Shown: piece by piece, positions 1 through 7,587 of the stretch
Layout: every line of letters begins with the position of its first letter
How positions within the stretch are numbered: position 1 is the stretch's first letter
Made by a program: the position numbers and the translations under genes
Notes under the pieces: model-generated
Told to the model about the DNA's origin: nothing
The model's input: the letters and a program-made list of their open reading frames with translations, nothing else
Databases searched by the model: none
Source of the DNA: Clostridium sp.
GTDB lineage: Bacteria > Bacillota > Clostridia > Clostridiales > Clostridiaceae
Reading direction: 5' to 3'
DNA length: 41,117 bases
NCBI GenBank assembly: GCA_029257045.1
Contig: JARIDB010000013.1
Location: forward strand, 1 to 41,117

Positions 1-80
1 TGAGAATAGTAGCTATAAAGTTGCCTAAGTGTATATCAAATGTAATAAGATTTTTTAGAAGAAAGAAAAAAGATACATAA
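1..80 (+). CDS. spoVM: Stage V sporulation protein M (SpoVM), first base of start codon outside the window
   Basis: The window opens with TG, the last two bases of a start codon, followed by 25 sense codons and TAA at 78-80. The product would be 26 residues, the same length as Bacillus subtilis SpoVM. It shares the IKLPK core at residues 6-10 and ends in a basic tail rich in Arg and Lys, as expected for an amphipathic peptide. SpoVM lies flat on the convex forespore membrane and anchors the SpoIVA coat basement layer. Position supports the call: in B. subtilis spoVM is next to rpmB and yloU-yloV, as here. Residue 11 is Cys, where B. subtilis has Phe. The gene is too short for most ORF callers. 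The ribosome binding site and promoter lie outside the window. Confidence 0.85.
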   Translation, partial: RIVAIKLPKCISNVIRFFRRKKKDT

Positions 81-90
81 ATTTGGGCGT

Positions 91-126
91 AAAAAAAATG
101 CATTGCTAGTGCAGTGCATTTTTTTT
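91..126. terminator. Bidirectional intrinsic terminator between spoVM and rpmB
   Basis: A 16-bp stem (91-106 with 111-126) containing one G-T wobble encloses a 4-base loop. One side is a run of eight A and the other a run of T, so the element can end transcription of spoVM on the plus strand and rpmB on the minus strand. Confidence 0.85.
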
Positions 127-133
127 ATTTGAA

Positions 134-325
134 CTATATTGCTCTTTCAACCTTACCAGATCTAAGACATCTTGTACAAACATGAACTTTCTTTGGAGTT
201 CCGTTAACTAAAGCCTTTACTTTCTTTATGTTAGGAGCCCAAGTTCTCTTTGATTGACGATGTGAGTGGGAGTATTGTGTTCCAGCTACTACCCCTTTGT
301 TACATAATTCGCATCTTCTTGCCAC
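134..325 (-). CDS. rpmB: 50S ribosomal protein L28
   Basis: This 63-residue protein of the large ribosomal subunit opens with ARRCELCNKG. The start is GTG at 325, placed just after a strong AGGAGG; an upstream in-frame ATG at 409 would add 28 residues unlike L28 and lies in the promoter. Two CxxC pairs (CELC near the N-terminus, CTRC near residues 50-53) show the zinc-binding form of L28, rather than the cysteine-free paralogue some bacteria use in zinc shortage. The gene is transcribed alone, against its neighbours, and ends at the shared terminator at 91-126. Confidence 0.97.
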   Translation of the reverse strand: MARRCELCNKGVVAGTQYSHSHRQSKRTWAPNIKKVKALVNGTPKKVHVCTRCLRSGKVERAI

Positions 326-379
326 TTGAAAACACCTCCTTGTTTTTGAAGATAATTTCTCTTCAATAGGACAGATTAA

Positions 380-409
380 ATTGTAGCATAGGTACCATAA
401 TAAATGCAA
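380..409 (-). promoter_or_regulatory. Sigma-A type promoter of rpmB
   Basis: On the minus strand, TTGCAT (404-409) is followed after 18 bases by TACAAT (380-385). The -10 is preceded by TG at the extended -10 position. Transcription would start near 373, giving a leader of about 50 bases to the GTG of rpmB. Confidence 0.6.
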
Positions 410-508
410 TAGAAAAGACTGAAAAACTTAAAAAACTTTTTAATATATAAATTATAGCTATTTGAACCTATCTTATCATATAATAGGTATATAATATTCA
501 CTTGAATA

Positions 509-537
509 TTGAAGATAATTAATATAAAATATATTAT
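509..537 (+). promoter_or_regulatory. Probable promoter of the Asp23-fakA operon
   Basis: TTGAAG (509-514) and TATTAT (532-537) are 17 bases apart, about 25 bases before the first gene of the operon. The surroundings are very A+T-rich, so chance matches are possible. Confidence 0.45.
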
Positions 538-563
538 AAGGAAATTTATAAGGAGGATTCTAT

Positions 564-911
564 ATGGTAGGATATTCAAAGGAACTTGGACATATTCAAT
601 ATTCAGAAGAGGTACTTGCAAAGATTGTTGGACTTTCAACAATGGAATGCTATGGAGTAGTTGGTATGGTATCCAAGAATGCAACTGAAGGCTTATGGGA
701 ATTAATGAGAATCGAAAACTTAAGTAAAGGTGTAAAATTAAAATTTAATGAAGATAAATTATTAATAGAATTATATATTATGGTGGAATATGGAACAAAG
801 ATTTCTGTTATAGCAGATAATATAATTCAAAAGGTACGTTATAGCGTTGAAAACTTTACTGGATTAAAGGTATCATCTGTTACAGTAAATGTTCAAGCGG
901 TAAGAGTCTAG
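564..911 (+). CDS. yloU: Asp23/Gls24 family protein (YloU-like)
   Basis: This is a 115-residue small acidic protein of the Asp23/Gls24 family. The N-terminal part (about 10-45) has the family pattern LGHIQYSEEVLAKIVGLST, and the C-terminal part has VRYSVENFTGLKVSSVTVNVQAV. Members are linked to alkaline or envelope stress, and some interact with the cytoplasmic membrane, but the biochemical role of the YloU branch is not established. AGGAGG sits 7 bases before the ATG. The next gene, fakA, begins 11 bases after this stop, so the two are almost certainly co-transcribed. The same pair (yloU-yloV) occurs after rpmB in B. subtilis. Confidence 0.9.
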   Translation: MVGYSKELGHIQYSEEVLAKIVGLSTMECYGVVGMVSKNATEGLWELMRIENLSKGVKLKFNEDKLLIELYIMVEYGTKISVIADNIIQKVRYSVENFTGLKVSSVTVNVQAVRV

Positions 912-922
912 GAGGTAAAAGG

Positions 923-2584
923 ATGAAGTATCAGAAAATAAATGGCCATGACTTTTATAATATGGTTGTTAATGGTAGTAATAGATTACTAGAAGAAAGT
1001 GAATATGTAAATTCACTAAATGTCTTTCCTGTTCCAGATGGAGATACAGGTACTAATATGTCAGCAACTTTTAAAGCAGCAGTTAAAGAAATAGAAGGAT
1101 TAAATTCATCATCTATAGGAGAAACTTCTAAAAAGTTAGCTAAAGGTGCTTTAATGGGTGCTAGAGGTAATTCGGGAGTTATATTATCTCAAATACTAAG
1201 AGGTATTTCAAAGGGCCTAGAAGGGAAAGAAGAGATAGATACAGTTGGATTTGCAATAGCTTTAAAAGAAGGTAGTAATTCAGCTTATAAAGCTGTTATG
1301 AGACCAACAGAGGGTACTATACTATCTGTTGTTAGAGCAGCAGCTGATGGTGCTATTAATTCAGATTCAAAAAACCTTTTAGATTTATTAGAAGATATAG
1401 TTAATGAATCAAAAATAATGCTTGATAAAACACCAGAATTATTACCAGCATTAAAAAAGGCCAAAGTTGTAGATTCAGGTGGTATGGGACTATATATTAT
1501 TTTAAAGGGAATGTATGAAGCTTTAAAGGATGAAATTAAAGCTGAAATTAAAGATATAAAGCCTGCTGTTGCAAAAGCTCAAGGAGCTCAAGGGACTGAA
1601 GAAATTGATATTAAGTTTGGGTATTGTACAGAATTTATTATCTTAGCAGATGCAAATAAGGCAAATAAATTTAGAGATGAAATAACACCTATGGGAGATT
1701 CTCAAATAGTTGTTGGATATGAAGATGTAATAAAGGTTCATATTCATACAAATGATCCGGGAGAAGTTTTAGCTAAGGCTGTAAAACTTGGAGAATTATC
1801 AAAAATTAAAATTGATAATATGAGAGAAGAACATAGAGAAGTTCTTCTAAGTAGAGAAGAATATAAAGAAGCTAATGTTGATAATTCTATTACCCTTGCA
1901 GAAGAAACCGAGATTGAAGAGGAAATTAAAAAATATGCTTTTATATCTGTAGCAATGGGAGAAGGAATTACCAATATATTTAAAGATTTAGGAGTAGACT
2001 ATGTAATTGAAGGTGGTCAAACAATGAATCCATCAACACAAGACATATTAGATTGTATTTCTAAATTAAAAGCTGAACATATATTTGTTCTTCCTAATAA
2101 TAAAAACATAATAATGTCAGCAAACCAAGCAGCAGAAATTTCAGATAAAGATATTAGGGTAATTGAAACTACAACAATTCCACAAGGAATAACATGTATA
2201 ACAATGTTTAACCCAGAAGTTTCAGTAGAAGAGAATTTTGAAAGTTTAAATGAAGCTAAGGGAATGGTTAAAACAGGTTCTATAACTTATGCAGTAAGAG
2301 ATACTGAAATGGATAGTATTAAAATAAAAGAAGGAAATATCCTGGGATTAATTGAAGGTAAGATAAAGAAGGTTGGAACATCTTACTGTGATGTTTCAGA
2401 AGAAGTTCTTGATGAAATGATAGATGAAGATAGTGAACTAATAACCTTATTCTATGGTGCAGATGTATCAGAAGAAGAGGCCGAAAAATTTACATCTAAA
2501 ATAGAAGATAAATATGAAGATTTAGATGTTCAATGTTATAGGGGAGCTCAACCTCTTTATTACTTCTTAATGTCAGTAGAATAA
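923..2584 (+). CDS. fakA: Fatty acid kinase catalytic subunit FakA (DAK2 domain protein YloV)
   Basis: FakA phosphorylates fatty acids bound to FakB carrier proteins, giving acyl-phosphate for phospholipid synthesis or for exchange with acyl-ACP. The N-terminal DhaL/DAK2 kinase domain (about 1-200) shows the Mg-ATP motif PDGDTGTNM at 38-46, with Asp39 and Asp41, and the glycine-rich GARGNSGVILSQ at 79-90. A linker region follows, then a C-terminal DegV-like part (about 310-553) that in characterised homologues contacts FakB. The 553-residue length is normal. GGAGGTAAAAGG precedes the ATG. PlsX, which interconverts acyl-ACP and acyl-phosphate, is encoded in this same window at 12198, so two routes to acyl-phosphate lie within 12 kb. 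No fakB is present. Confidence 0.93.
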   Translation: MKYQKINGHDFYNMVVNGSNRLLEESEYVNSLNVFPVPDGDTGTNMSATFKAAVKEIEGLNSSSIGETSKKLAKGALMGARGNSGVILSQILRGISKGLEGKEEIDTVGFAIALKEGSNSAYKAVMRPTEGTILSVVRAAADGAINSDSKNLLDLLEDIVNESKIMLDKTPELLPALKKAKVVDSGGMGLYIILKGMYEALKDEIKAEIKDIKPAVAKAQGAQGTEEIDIKFGYCTEFIILADANKANKFRDEITPMGDSQIVVGYEDVIKVHIHTNDPGEVLAKAVKLGELSKIKIDNMREEHREVLLSREEYKEANVDNSITLAEETEIEEEIKKYAFISVAMGEGITNIFKDLGVDYVIEGGQTMNPSTQDILDCISKLKAEHIFVLPNNKNIIMSANQAAEISDKDIRVIETTTIPQGITCITMFNPEVSVEENFESLNEAKGMVKTGSITYAVRDTEMDSIKIKEGNILGLIEGKIKKVGTSYCDVSEEVLDEMIDEDSELITLFYGADVSEEEAEKFTSKIEDKYEDLDVQCYRGAQPLYYFLMSVE

Positions 2585-2590
2585 AACAAC

Positions 2591-2640
2591 AAGCACAAGG
2601 TTACTATTTTATTTACAAAATAGTAGACTTGTGCTTTAAT
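2591..2640 (+). terminator. Long hairpin after fakA, probable terminator
   Basis: Arms at 2591-2610 and 2617-2636 form about 19 pairs with one mismatch around a 6-base loop. The following T run is short, so termination may be partial and some transcripts may continue into recG. Confidence 0.6.
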
Positions 2641-2669
2641 ATTTATTAAATTAATATTGAGGTGAAAAA

Positions 2670-4700
2670 ATGAATATATCGATGGAAATATCTTCTCTTA
2701 AAGGGGTAGGTCCGAAACTGACGGAAAAACTTAATAGATGTGGAATATTTACAGTTTATGACTTGCTTTTATATTTTCCAAGAGATTATGAATATTTAAA
2801 AGGAAATTCGGAATTCAATGAGATATGTGAAGAAGAAAAACAAATATTATCTTGTAGAGTAATAGGTTATGATAGAGATATTAAAACAAAGACAGGTAAA
2901 ATTTTATCTACTATAAAATTTGATTATAAGGGAAATATAGTTTTGGGAAAATGGTTTAATCAAAGGTATATAAGAAATACTTTTAGAATTAATGAAAATT
3001 ATGATCTTGTTGGAAAATTTAAAAAAGTAGGTAAGATATTAGAGGTTATAAATCCTATAGTAGGTTGCAAAGATGCTAAGGAAAGTGAAATAATTCCTAA
3101 ATACCCTTTAAAAGTTGATATGTCAGATAAAATAATTCCAAAACTTATAAATCAAGTTTTAGATAATATTTATATAGAAGAAATACTACCAAAAGATATA
3201 ATAAAAAAATATAATCTTTTAGATTTAGATACAGCAATAAGAGAAATTCATTTTCCAAAAGAAAAGGGATTTCTAGATAAATCAATAGATAGATTAAAGT
3301 TTCAAGAACTTTTTACTTATTCTATGAAACTATTAATATTAAAAGATAAGTTAAGAAAAAAAGAAGGAATATCTTTTTATTGGCATAAAGATTTAACAGA
3401 CTTAAAGGAATCTCTTCCATTTGATTTAACAGAAGCCCAAAATAAGGTTATGAGAGAAATATTAAGAGATCAAAAATATGATTATCCTATGAATAGATTA
3501 GTTCAAGGCGATGTAGGGAGTGGAAAGACAATAATAGCTATAATAGCTATGTTTAATGTTATAAAAAATGGATACCAAGCTACTTTAATGGTGCCAACAG
3601 AAATTTTAGCAAATCAGCATTATGAAGAAACGAAGAAGATTCTTGAAATATTTAATATAGAAGTGGAACTTTTAACAGGTAGTACTTCAAATAAAGAAAA
3701 GATAAGAATTAAAGAAAGAATTGCTAAGGGCGATAATATAATAGTCATTGGAACTCATGCTTTAATACAGGAAGATGTTAATTTTATTAATTTAGGTATT
3801 GCTATTACAGATGAGCAACATAGATTTGGAGTAGAGCAAAGAAATAAACTTATAAATAAAGGAAGAAGACCTGACGTTCTTGTAATGACAGCTACACCTA
3901 TTCCTAGAACTTTAGCTCTATGTATGTACTCAGATTTAGATGTATCTTCAATTGACAAACTTCCACCTGGAAGAAAAAAAATTGAAACTAAATTTTATAA
4001 GGAAGAAGACAAACATCTTGTTTATAATTTTGCTTTAGAGGAAATAAATAAAGGCAGACAGGTGTACGTAGTTTGCCCTTTGATTGAAGAAAATGAAAAG
4101 ATGAAACTTAATTCTGTGGAGATACTATATGAAGAATTGAAAAATAAAGTTTTTAAAGATGTAGAAGTTGAAATTCTTCATGGGAAAATGAAATCTAAGG
4201 AGAAAGAAGAAGTAATAAATAGGTTTAAAGATAATAAAACAAAAGTTATAATTTCAACAACAGTAATAGAAGTTGGAGTAAATGTACCAAATGCTTCATT
4301 AATGATTATAGAGAACTCTGAAAGATTTGGGTTAGCACAACTTCACCAATTAAGAGGTAGAGTTGGAAGAGGGATATATGAATCTTACTGCATACTAATT
4401 GGTAATGCTAAAAGTGAAAAAACCAAGAAGCGGATGGAAATAATGATAGAGTCTACTGATGGCTTTTATATTTCAGAACAGGACCTTAAAATAAGAGGAG
4501 CTGGAGAAATGTTTGGGTTAAGGCAAAGTGGAGATTTAGGGTTGATATTAGCAGACATTTATGAAGATATAGATATTTTAAAGTGTGCAAGAAAAGAGGC
4601 TGCAGAACTTATAAATTCAGAAGATAAAAAAGATGTAGAACTTTGCAGTAATACATCAAAGTCAATTGATAGATGGAGTCGATATATTTGTTTTAACTAA
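2670..4700 (+). CDS. recG: ATP-dependent DNA helicase RecG
   Basis: RecG is a double-strand DNA translocase that regresses stalled replication forks and processes branched DNA. The 676-residue protein has the usual order: an N-terminal wedge/OB domain opening with LKGVGPKLTEKL, then two helicase domains. Walker A GDVGSGKT is near residue 280, the DEQH box (TDEQHRFG) near 380, TATPIPRTLA near 407, and motif VI region LRGRVGRG near 561. GAGGTG lies upstream of the ATG. In B. subtilis recG also lies close to yloV. The C-terminal tail ends in RWSRYICFN, unremarkable for clostridia. Confidence 0.97.
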   Translation: MNISMEISSLKGVGPKLTEKLNRCGIFTVYDLLLYFPRDYEYLKGNSEFNEICEEEKQILSCRVIGYDRDIKTKTGKILSTIKFDYKGNIVLGKWFNQRYIRNTFRINENYDLVGKFKKVGKILEVINPIVGCKDAKESEIIPKYPLKVDMSDKIIPKLINQVLDNIYIEEILPKDIIKKYNLLDLDTAIREIHFPKEKGFLDKSIDRLKFQELFTYSMKLLILKDKLRKKEGISFYWHKDLTDLKESLPFDLTEAQNKVMREILRDQKYDYPMNRLVQGDVGSGKTIIAIIAMFNVIKNGYQATLMVPTEILANQHYEETKKILEIFNIEVELLTGSTSNKEKIRIKERIAKGDNIIVIGTHALIQEDVNFINLGIAITDEQHRFGVEQRNKLINKGRRPDVLVMTATPIPRTLALCMYSDLDVSSIDKLPPGRKKIETKFYKEEDKHLVYNFALEEINKGRQVYVVCPLIEENEKMKLNSVEILYEELKNKVFKDVEVEILHGKMKSKEKEEVINRFKDNKTKVIISTTVIEVGVNVPNASLMIIENSERFGLAQLHQLRGRVGRGIYESYCILIGNAKSEKTKKRMEIMIESTDGFYISEQDLKIRGAGEMFGLRQSGDLGLILADIYEDIDILKCARKEAAELINSEDKKDVELCSNTSKSIDRWSRYICFN

Positions 4701-4705
4701 AAAAA

Positions 4706-4734
4706 TTGTATATAAAGATTTAATATGTTAAAAT
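4706..4734 (+). promoter_or_regulatory. Probable promoter of rsmD-coaD
   Basis: TTGTAT (4706-4711) and TAAAAT (4729-4734) are separated by 17 bases, with TG at the extended -10 position. It lies just after the recG stop and about 30 bases before rsmD. Confidence 0.55.
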
Positions 4735-4764
4735 TATTAATGACAATACTTAGGAGGAAAGCAA

Positions 4765-5316
4765 ATGAGAATAATAGCAGGTAAAGCAAAAGGGCGAAAA
4801 TTATTATCTCCAGCTACATTAGAAACAAGGCCTACTTTAGATAGGGTTAAAGAATCTATGTTTAGCATGATTCAAGGATATATTGTTGATGCCGTAGCCT
4901 TAGATTTATTTGCAGGGACAGGAAGTCTTGGGCTTGAAGCCGCAAGTAGGGGAGCTAAAGAAGTCTATTTGATAGATAAAAGTAACACAACATATCCTTT
5001 ACTTAAAGAGAATATAGTAAATTTAAAGTTAGAAAAAGAATGCATAGCTTTAAATATGGATGCCTATGAAGCATTAAATTTATTAAATACAAAAGATTTA
5101 GTATTTGATATTATTTTTATAGATCCACCATATTGCAAAGAAATGATTCCTGAGGCTATAAAAGTAATTAATGAAAATAAAATACTTAGTCAAGAAGGAA
5201 TTATAGTTACGAAAATTGATTCTATTGAAGAAATTTATGAAGGATATAAAAAGATAAAATTAACTAAAAGCAAAAGATATGGCAATACTACAGTATGTTT
5301 TTATAAATATGAATAG
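4765..5316 (+). CDS. rsmD: 16S rRNA (guanine(966)-N2)-methyltransferase RsmD
   Basis: RsmD methylates G966 (E. coli numbering) of 16S rRNA in the 30S subunit, using S-adenosylmethionine. In this 183-residue protein the N-terminal MRIIAGKAKGRKL and RPTLDRVKESMF are family hallmarks. The SAM-binding motif I DLFAGTGSLGLE is at 47-58 and the catalytic DPPY at 120-123. AGGAGG is well placed before the ATG. coaD follows directly, the conserved rsmD-coaD pairing seen across Firmicutes and many other bacteria. Confidence 0.95.
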   Translation: MRIIAGKAKGRKLLSPATLETRPTLDRVKESMFSMIQGYIVDAVALDLFAGTGSLGLEAASRGAKEVYLIDKSNTTYPLLKENIVNLKLEKECIALNMDAYEALNLLNTKDLVFDIIFIDPPYCKEMIPEAIKVINENKILSQEGIIVTKIDSIEEIYEGYKKIKLTKSKRYGNTTVCFYKYE

Positions 5317-5327
5317 TAATTAAGTAG

Positions 5328-5813
5328 GTGAAATATATAAATATAGCAATATATCCAGGGAGCTTTGATCCAATAACAAATGGACATTTAGATATAATTA
5401 CAAGAGCAGCTAAAATATATGAAAAATTAATAGTTGCAGTACTCATAAATGTAGATAAGAAGTCTTTATTTTCTATTGAAGAAAGAGTAAATTTAATAAA
5501 AAAGGTAACTAGAGATATAAAGAACGTTGAAGTAATAAGTTTTGAAGGGTTGTTAGTTGACTTTGCAAGAATGAAAAATTCAAAAGTTATATTAAAGGGA
5601 TTAAGAACAGTATCAGATTTTGAATATGAATTCCAAATGGCTCTTATGAATTCAAAATTAGATTCTAACATCGAAACTGTATTTATGATGACATCTTCAG
5701 CTTATTCTTATGTTAGCTCATCAGCTGTAAAACAGGTAGTTAAATTTGGCGGAAATATAGAAGGACTTGTACCTATAGAATTAATTGAGGAAATAAAAAA
5801 TAAGTTTAAATAG
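5328..5813 (+). CDS. coaD: Phosphopantetheine adenylyltransferase CoaD, start codon uncertain
   Basis: CoaD joins 4'-phosphopantetheine to AMP from ATP to make dephospho-CoA, the penultimate step of coenzyme A synthesis. The nucleotidyltransferase motifs are clear: YPGSFDP, TNGH (the T/HxGH motif), [12 protein letters not shown], and the C-terminal SSSAVKQV. The family normally starts three to five residues before YPGSFDP. Here no ATG exists: the codon at that position is ATA (5337). The only standard start in frame is GTG at 5328, but that GTG is part of the sole SD-like sequence, AGGTGA at 5326-5331. I list the GTG for a 161-residue product. Initiation at ATA 5337 would give 158 residues and normal SD spacing of 5 bases. 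Confidence 0.93.
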   Translation: MKYINIAIYPGSFDPITNGHLDIITRAAKIYEKLIVAVLINVDKKSLFSIEERVNLIKKVTRDIKNVEVISFEGLLVDFARMKNSKVILKGLRTVSDFEYEFQMALMNSKLDSNIETVFMMTSSAYSYVSSSAVKQVVKFGGNIEGLVPIELIEEIKNKFK

Positions 5814-5833
5814 ATAATCTAGGGGGAAGAGGT

Positions 5834-6370
5834 ATGGAGAAAATAGAAGATAACATAATAGATCTTTTAGAATATTTAGAAGATCTAATTGAAGCTTCAC
5901 CAAAAGTTCCTATTACAGGTAAAAGTATTATCGATAAAAAGGAATTTTTAGAGGTAATAGACCAAATAGTAAATAGTTTACCAGATCAATTGAAAAAGGC
6001 ACAATGGGTTATGAGTGAAAAGGATAGAATTCTTAAAGATGCTCAAAAGGAATATGATAATGTGAAAAAAGATACTCTTGAAATAATGAAAAGAAATGTA
6101 GAAAATCATGAAGTAGTAAAAGAAGCAAAGGTCAGGGCAGATGAAATAATTGCCTTAGCTCAAAGAGATTCTAAGGCAATTAGATTAGGTTCTAGAGAAT
6201 ACTCTACAGAAATATTAGCAGAACTTGATAGAGAAATTCAAGAAAAAAGAGATTTTCTAATTCAAAGTATGCAAAAATCCTTTGAAGTTGTAGCTAAAGA
6301 ATTAGATAAAAATATGTCAGAAACTGGAAGCAGAATAAAAGAAAACATATCAGAACTTAGAGGAATGTAA
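5834..6370 (+). CDS. Coiled-coil protein of unknown function, conserved downstream of coaD in clostridia
   Basis: This 178-residue, highly charged protein is predicted almost entirely helical. From about 45 to 178 it is rich in Glu, Lys and heptad-like hydrophobics, resembling the stator-type subunit b of ATP synthase or DivIVA-like proteins. That similarity usually earns it the label 'ATPase', but I see no Walker motif and no membrane segment, so an enzymatic role is not supported. AGGGGGA lies before the ATG, 20 bases after coaD, so it shares the rsmD-coaD transcript. Its last 21 bases overlap the end of ylbJ on the other strand. A scaffold or cell-division role is only a guess. Confidence 0.75.
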   Translation: MEKIEDNIIDLLEYLEDLIEASPKVPITGKSIIDKKEFLEVIDQIVNSLPDQLKKAQWVMSEKDRILKDAQKEYDNVKKDTLEIMKRNVENHEVVKEAKVRADEIIALAQRDSKAIRLGSREYSTEILAELDREIQEKRDFLIQSMQKSFEVVAKELDKNMSETGSRIKENISELRGM

Positions 6371-7540
6371 TTTCTTATATGTGCAATATACTATTTGCAA
6401 TAATAATAATATAATCATAAATATAGATATTTGGAAAATTAGCTTATATATTATGTTTAAATTTAAAAAGTTACCTATAGGTTTAGTAGATACAGTATAG
6501 GATTTTAATAATAAATTACTACATATAAAAGTTATAAAAAAACTTATTAGCCCTTGTATGAATTTATATAAAATATATTTTTTCATATTAGGGTTACTTT
6601 TGCTGATTATGGAAGTTACCTGACCTATAACAGATAGACTGGAAAATGATAAAATAAAACTTATTAAACTAAGCTTTAAATGAATTGATAAATTTGATGT
6701 AGAAATTAGTTTGCAACCATTAGTAAACTCTATGCTTCCTAAAAGTAGGTTATATAAAAGTCCGTTAGGAAGATTTATTAGGTTTTCTAAGAATGTAATA
6801 AAGGTTGTAAAACTCGAGCTATTTTTAATTATAGCAATAATAACAGAAAATAAAATTACAAAAGCACCTACATTTAATGTTGTAGATAAAGCATCATCAA
6901 TAGAATTTTTTAAATTAGTACCAAAAACCTCGTTGTTTATTTTAGGTTGTATTATAAATGATTGTGATTTAGAAGATTTTCTTGTTGTAAAAAAGCCAAT
7001 TATTAATATCGATAAATAATTTGCTATAAGAAGTATATAACCTAATTTAATATCATTTAACATGGCTATCGCAATAGCTCCCAAGATAAATATGGGACCT
7101 GCATTAGTTGCAATATTAAGAAGTTTTTCATATTCAGTTCTATTGATATAACCTAAGTTGTAGCTATCATAACAATATTTTGCTCCAAGTGGATAACCAC
7201 ATAAGAAACTTGCAGACAAAGGGAAGGAACAGTTTTTAGAAAGACCTAATGGTTTGCAAAAAAGTGGACCTAAAATTTTAGAATAAAGAGAAATACCATC
7301 ATAACAAATTAATAAATTACAGATTACACTAAAAGGAAAGGTAGTTGGTAAAATAGCCACTATTACAAGCTTTACTCCATCTACAGCAGCTGTCATAGCT
7401 AAGTCTAAATTATTTATGAAGAACAAAATAAAAATAGTTATAAATAAACATATTAAATAATTCTTTTTTAAATTTAAAATTTTAAAAAGTAATAGCACAG
7501 ATAAAAAAATTAAAAGCCATAAAATATAAATACTAAACAT
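6350..7540 (-). CDS. ylbJ: Sporulation integral membrane protein YlbJ
   Basis: This polytopic membrane protein of 396 residues has around eight to ten hydrophobic segments and the nucleoside-transporter-like gate architecture typical of YlbJ. Recognisable conserved stretches include LPTTFPFSVICNLL and SFLCGYPLGAKYCYD. In B. subtilis ylbJ is made in the mother cell under sigma-E and is needed for heat-resistant spores; this role is carried over by homology. AGGAGG precedes the ATG at 7540. It lies 47 bases downstream of tmcAL in the same direction, so the two may be co-transcribed, although a separate sporulation promoter is possible. Its 3' end overlaps the preceding coiled-coil gene, and I see no terminator between these convergent genes. 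Confidence 0.88.
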   Translation of the reverse strand: MFSIYILWLLIFLSVLLLFKILNLKKNYLICLFITIFILFFINNLDLAMTAAVDGVKLVIVAILPTTFPFSVICNLLICYDGISLYSKILGPLFCKPLGLSKNCSFPLSASFLCGYPLGAKYCYDSYNLGYINRTEYEKLLNIATNAGPIFILGAIAIAMLNDIKLGYILLIANYLSILIIGFFTTRKSSKSQSFIIQPKINNEVFGTNLKNSIDDALSTTLNVGAFVILFSVIIAIIKNSSSFTTFITFLENLINLPNGLLYNLLLGSIEFTNGCKLISTSNLSIHLKLSLISFILSFSSLSVIGQVTSIISKSNPNMKKYILYKFIQGLISFFITFICSNLLLKSYTVSTKPIGNFLNLNIIYKLIFQISIFMIILLLLQIVYCTYKKLHSSKF

Positions 7541-7587
7541 AAAGTTAACCTCCTATATAGTATTTATATGCCTATGACTTTCTAATA

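Noticed and set aside
376-684. Open frame on the minus strand overlapping the rpmB promoter and the start of the Asp23 gene
   Set aside because: No ribosome binding site, composition of random A+T-rich DNA, and it covers promoter sequence.
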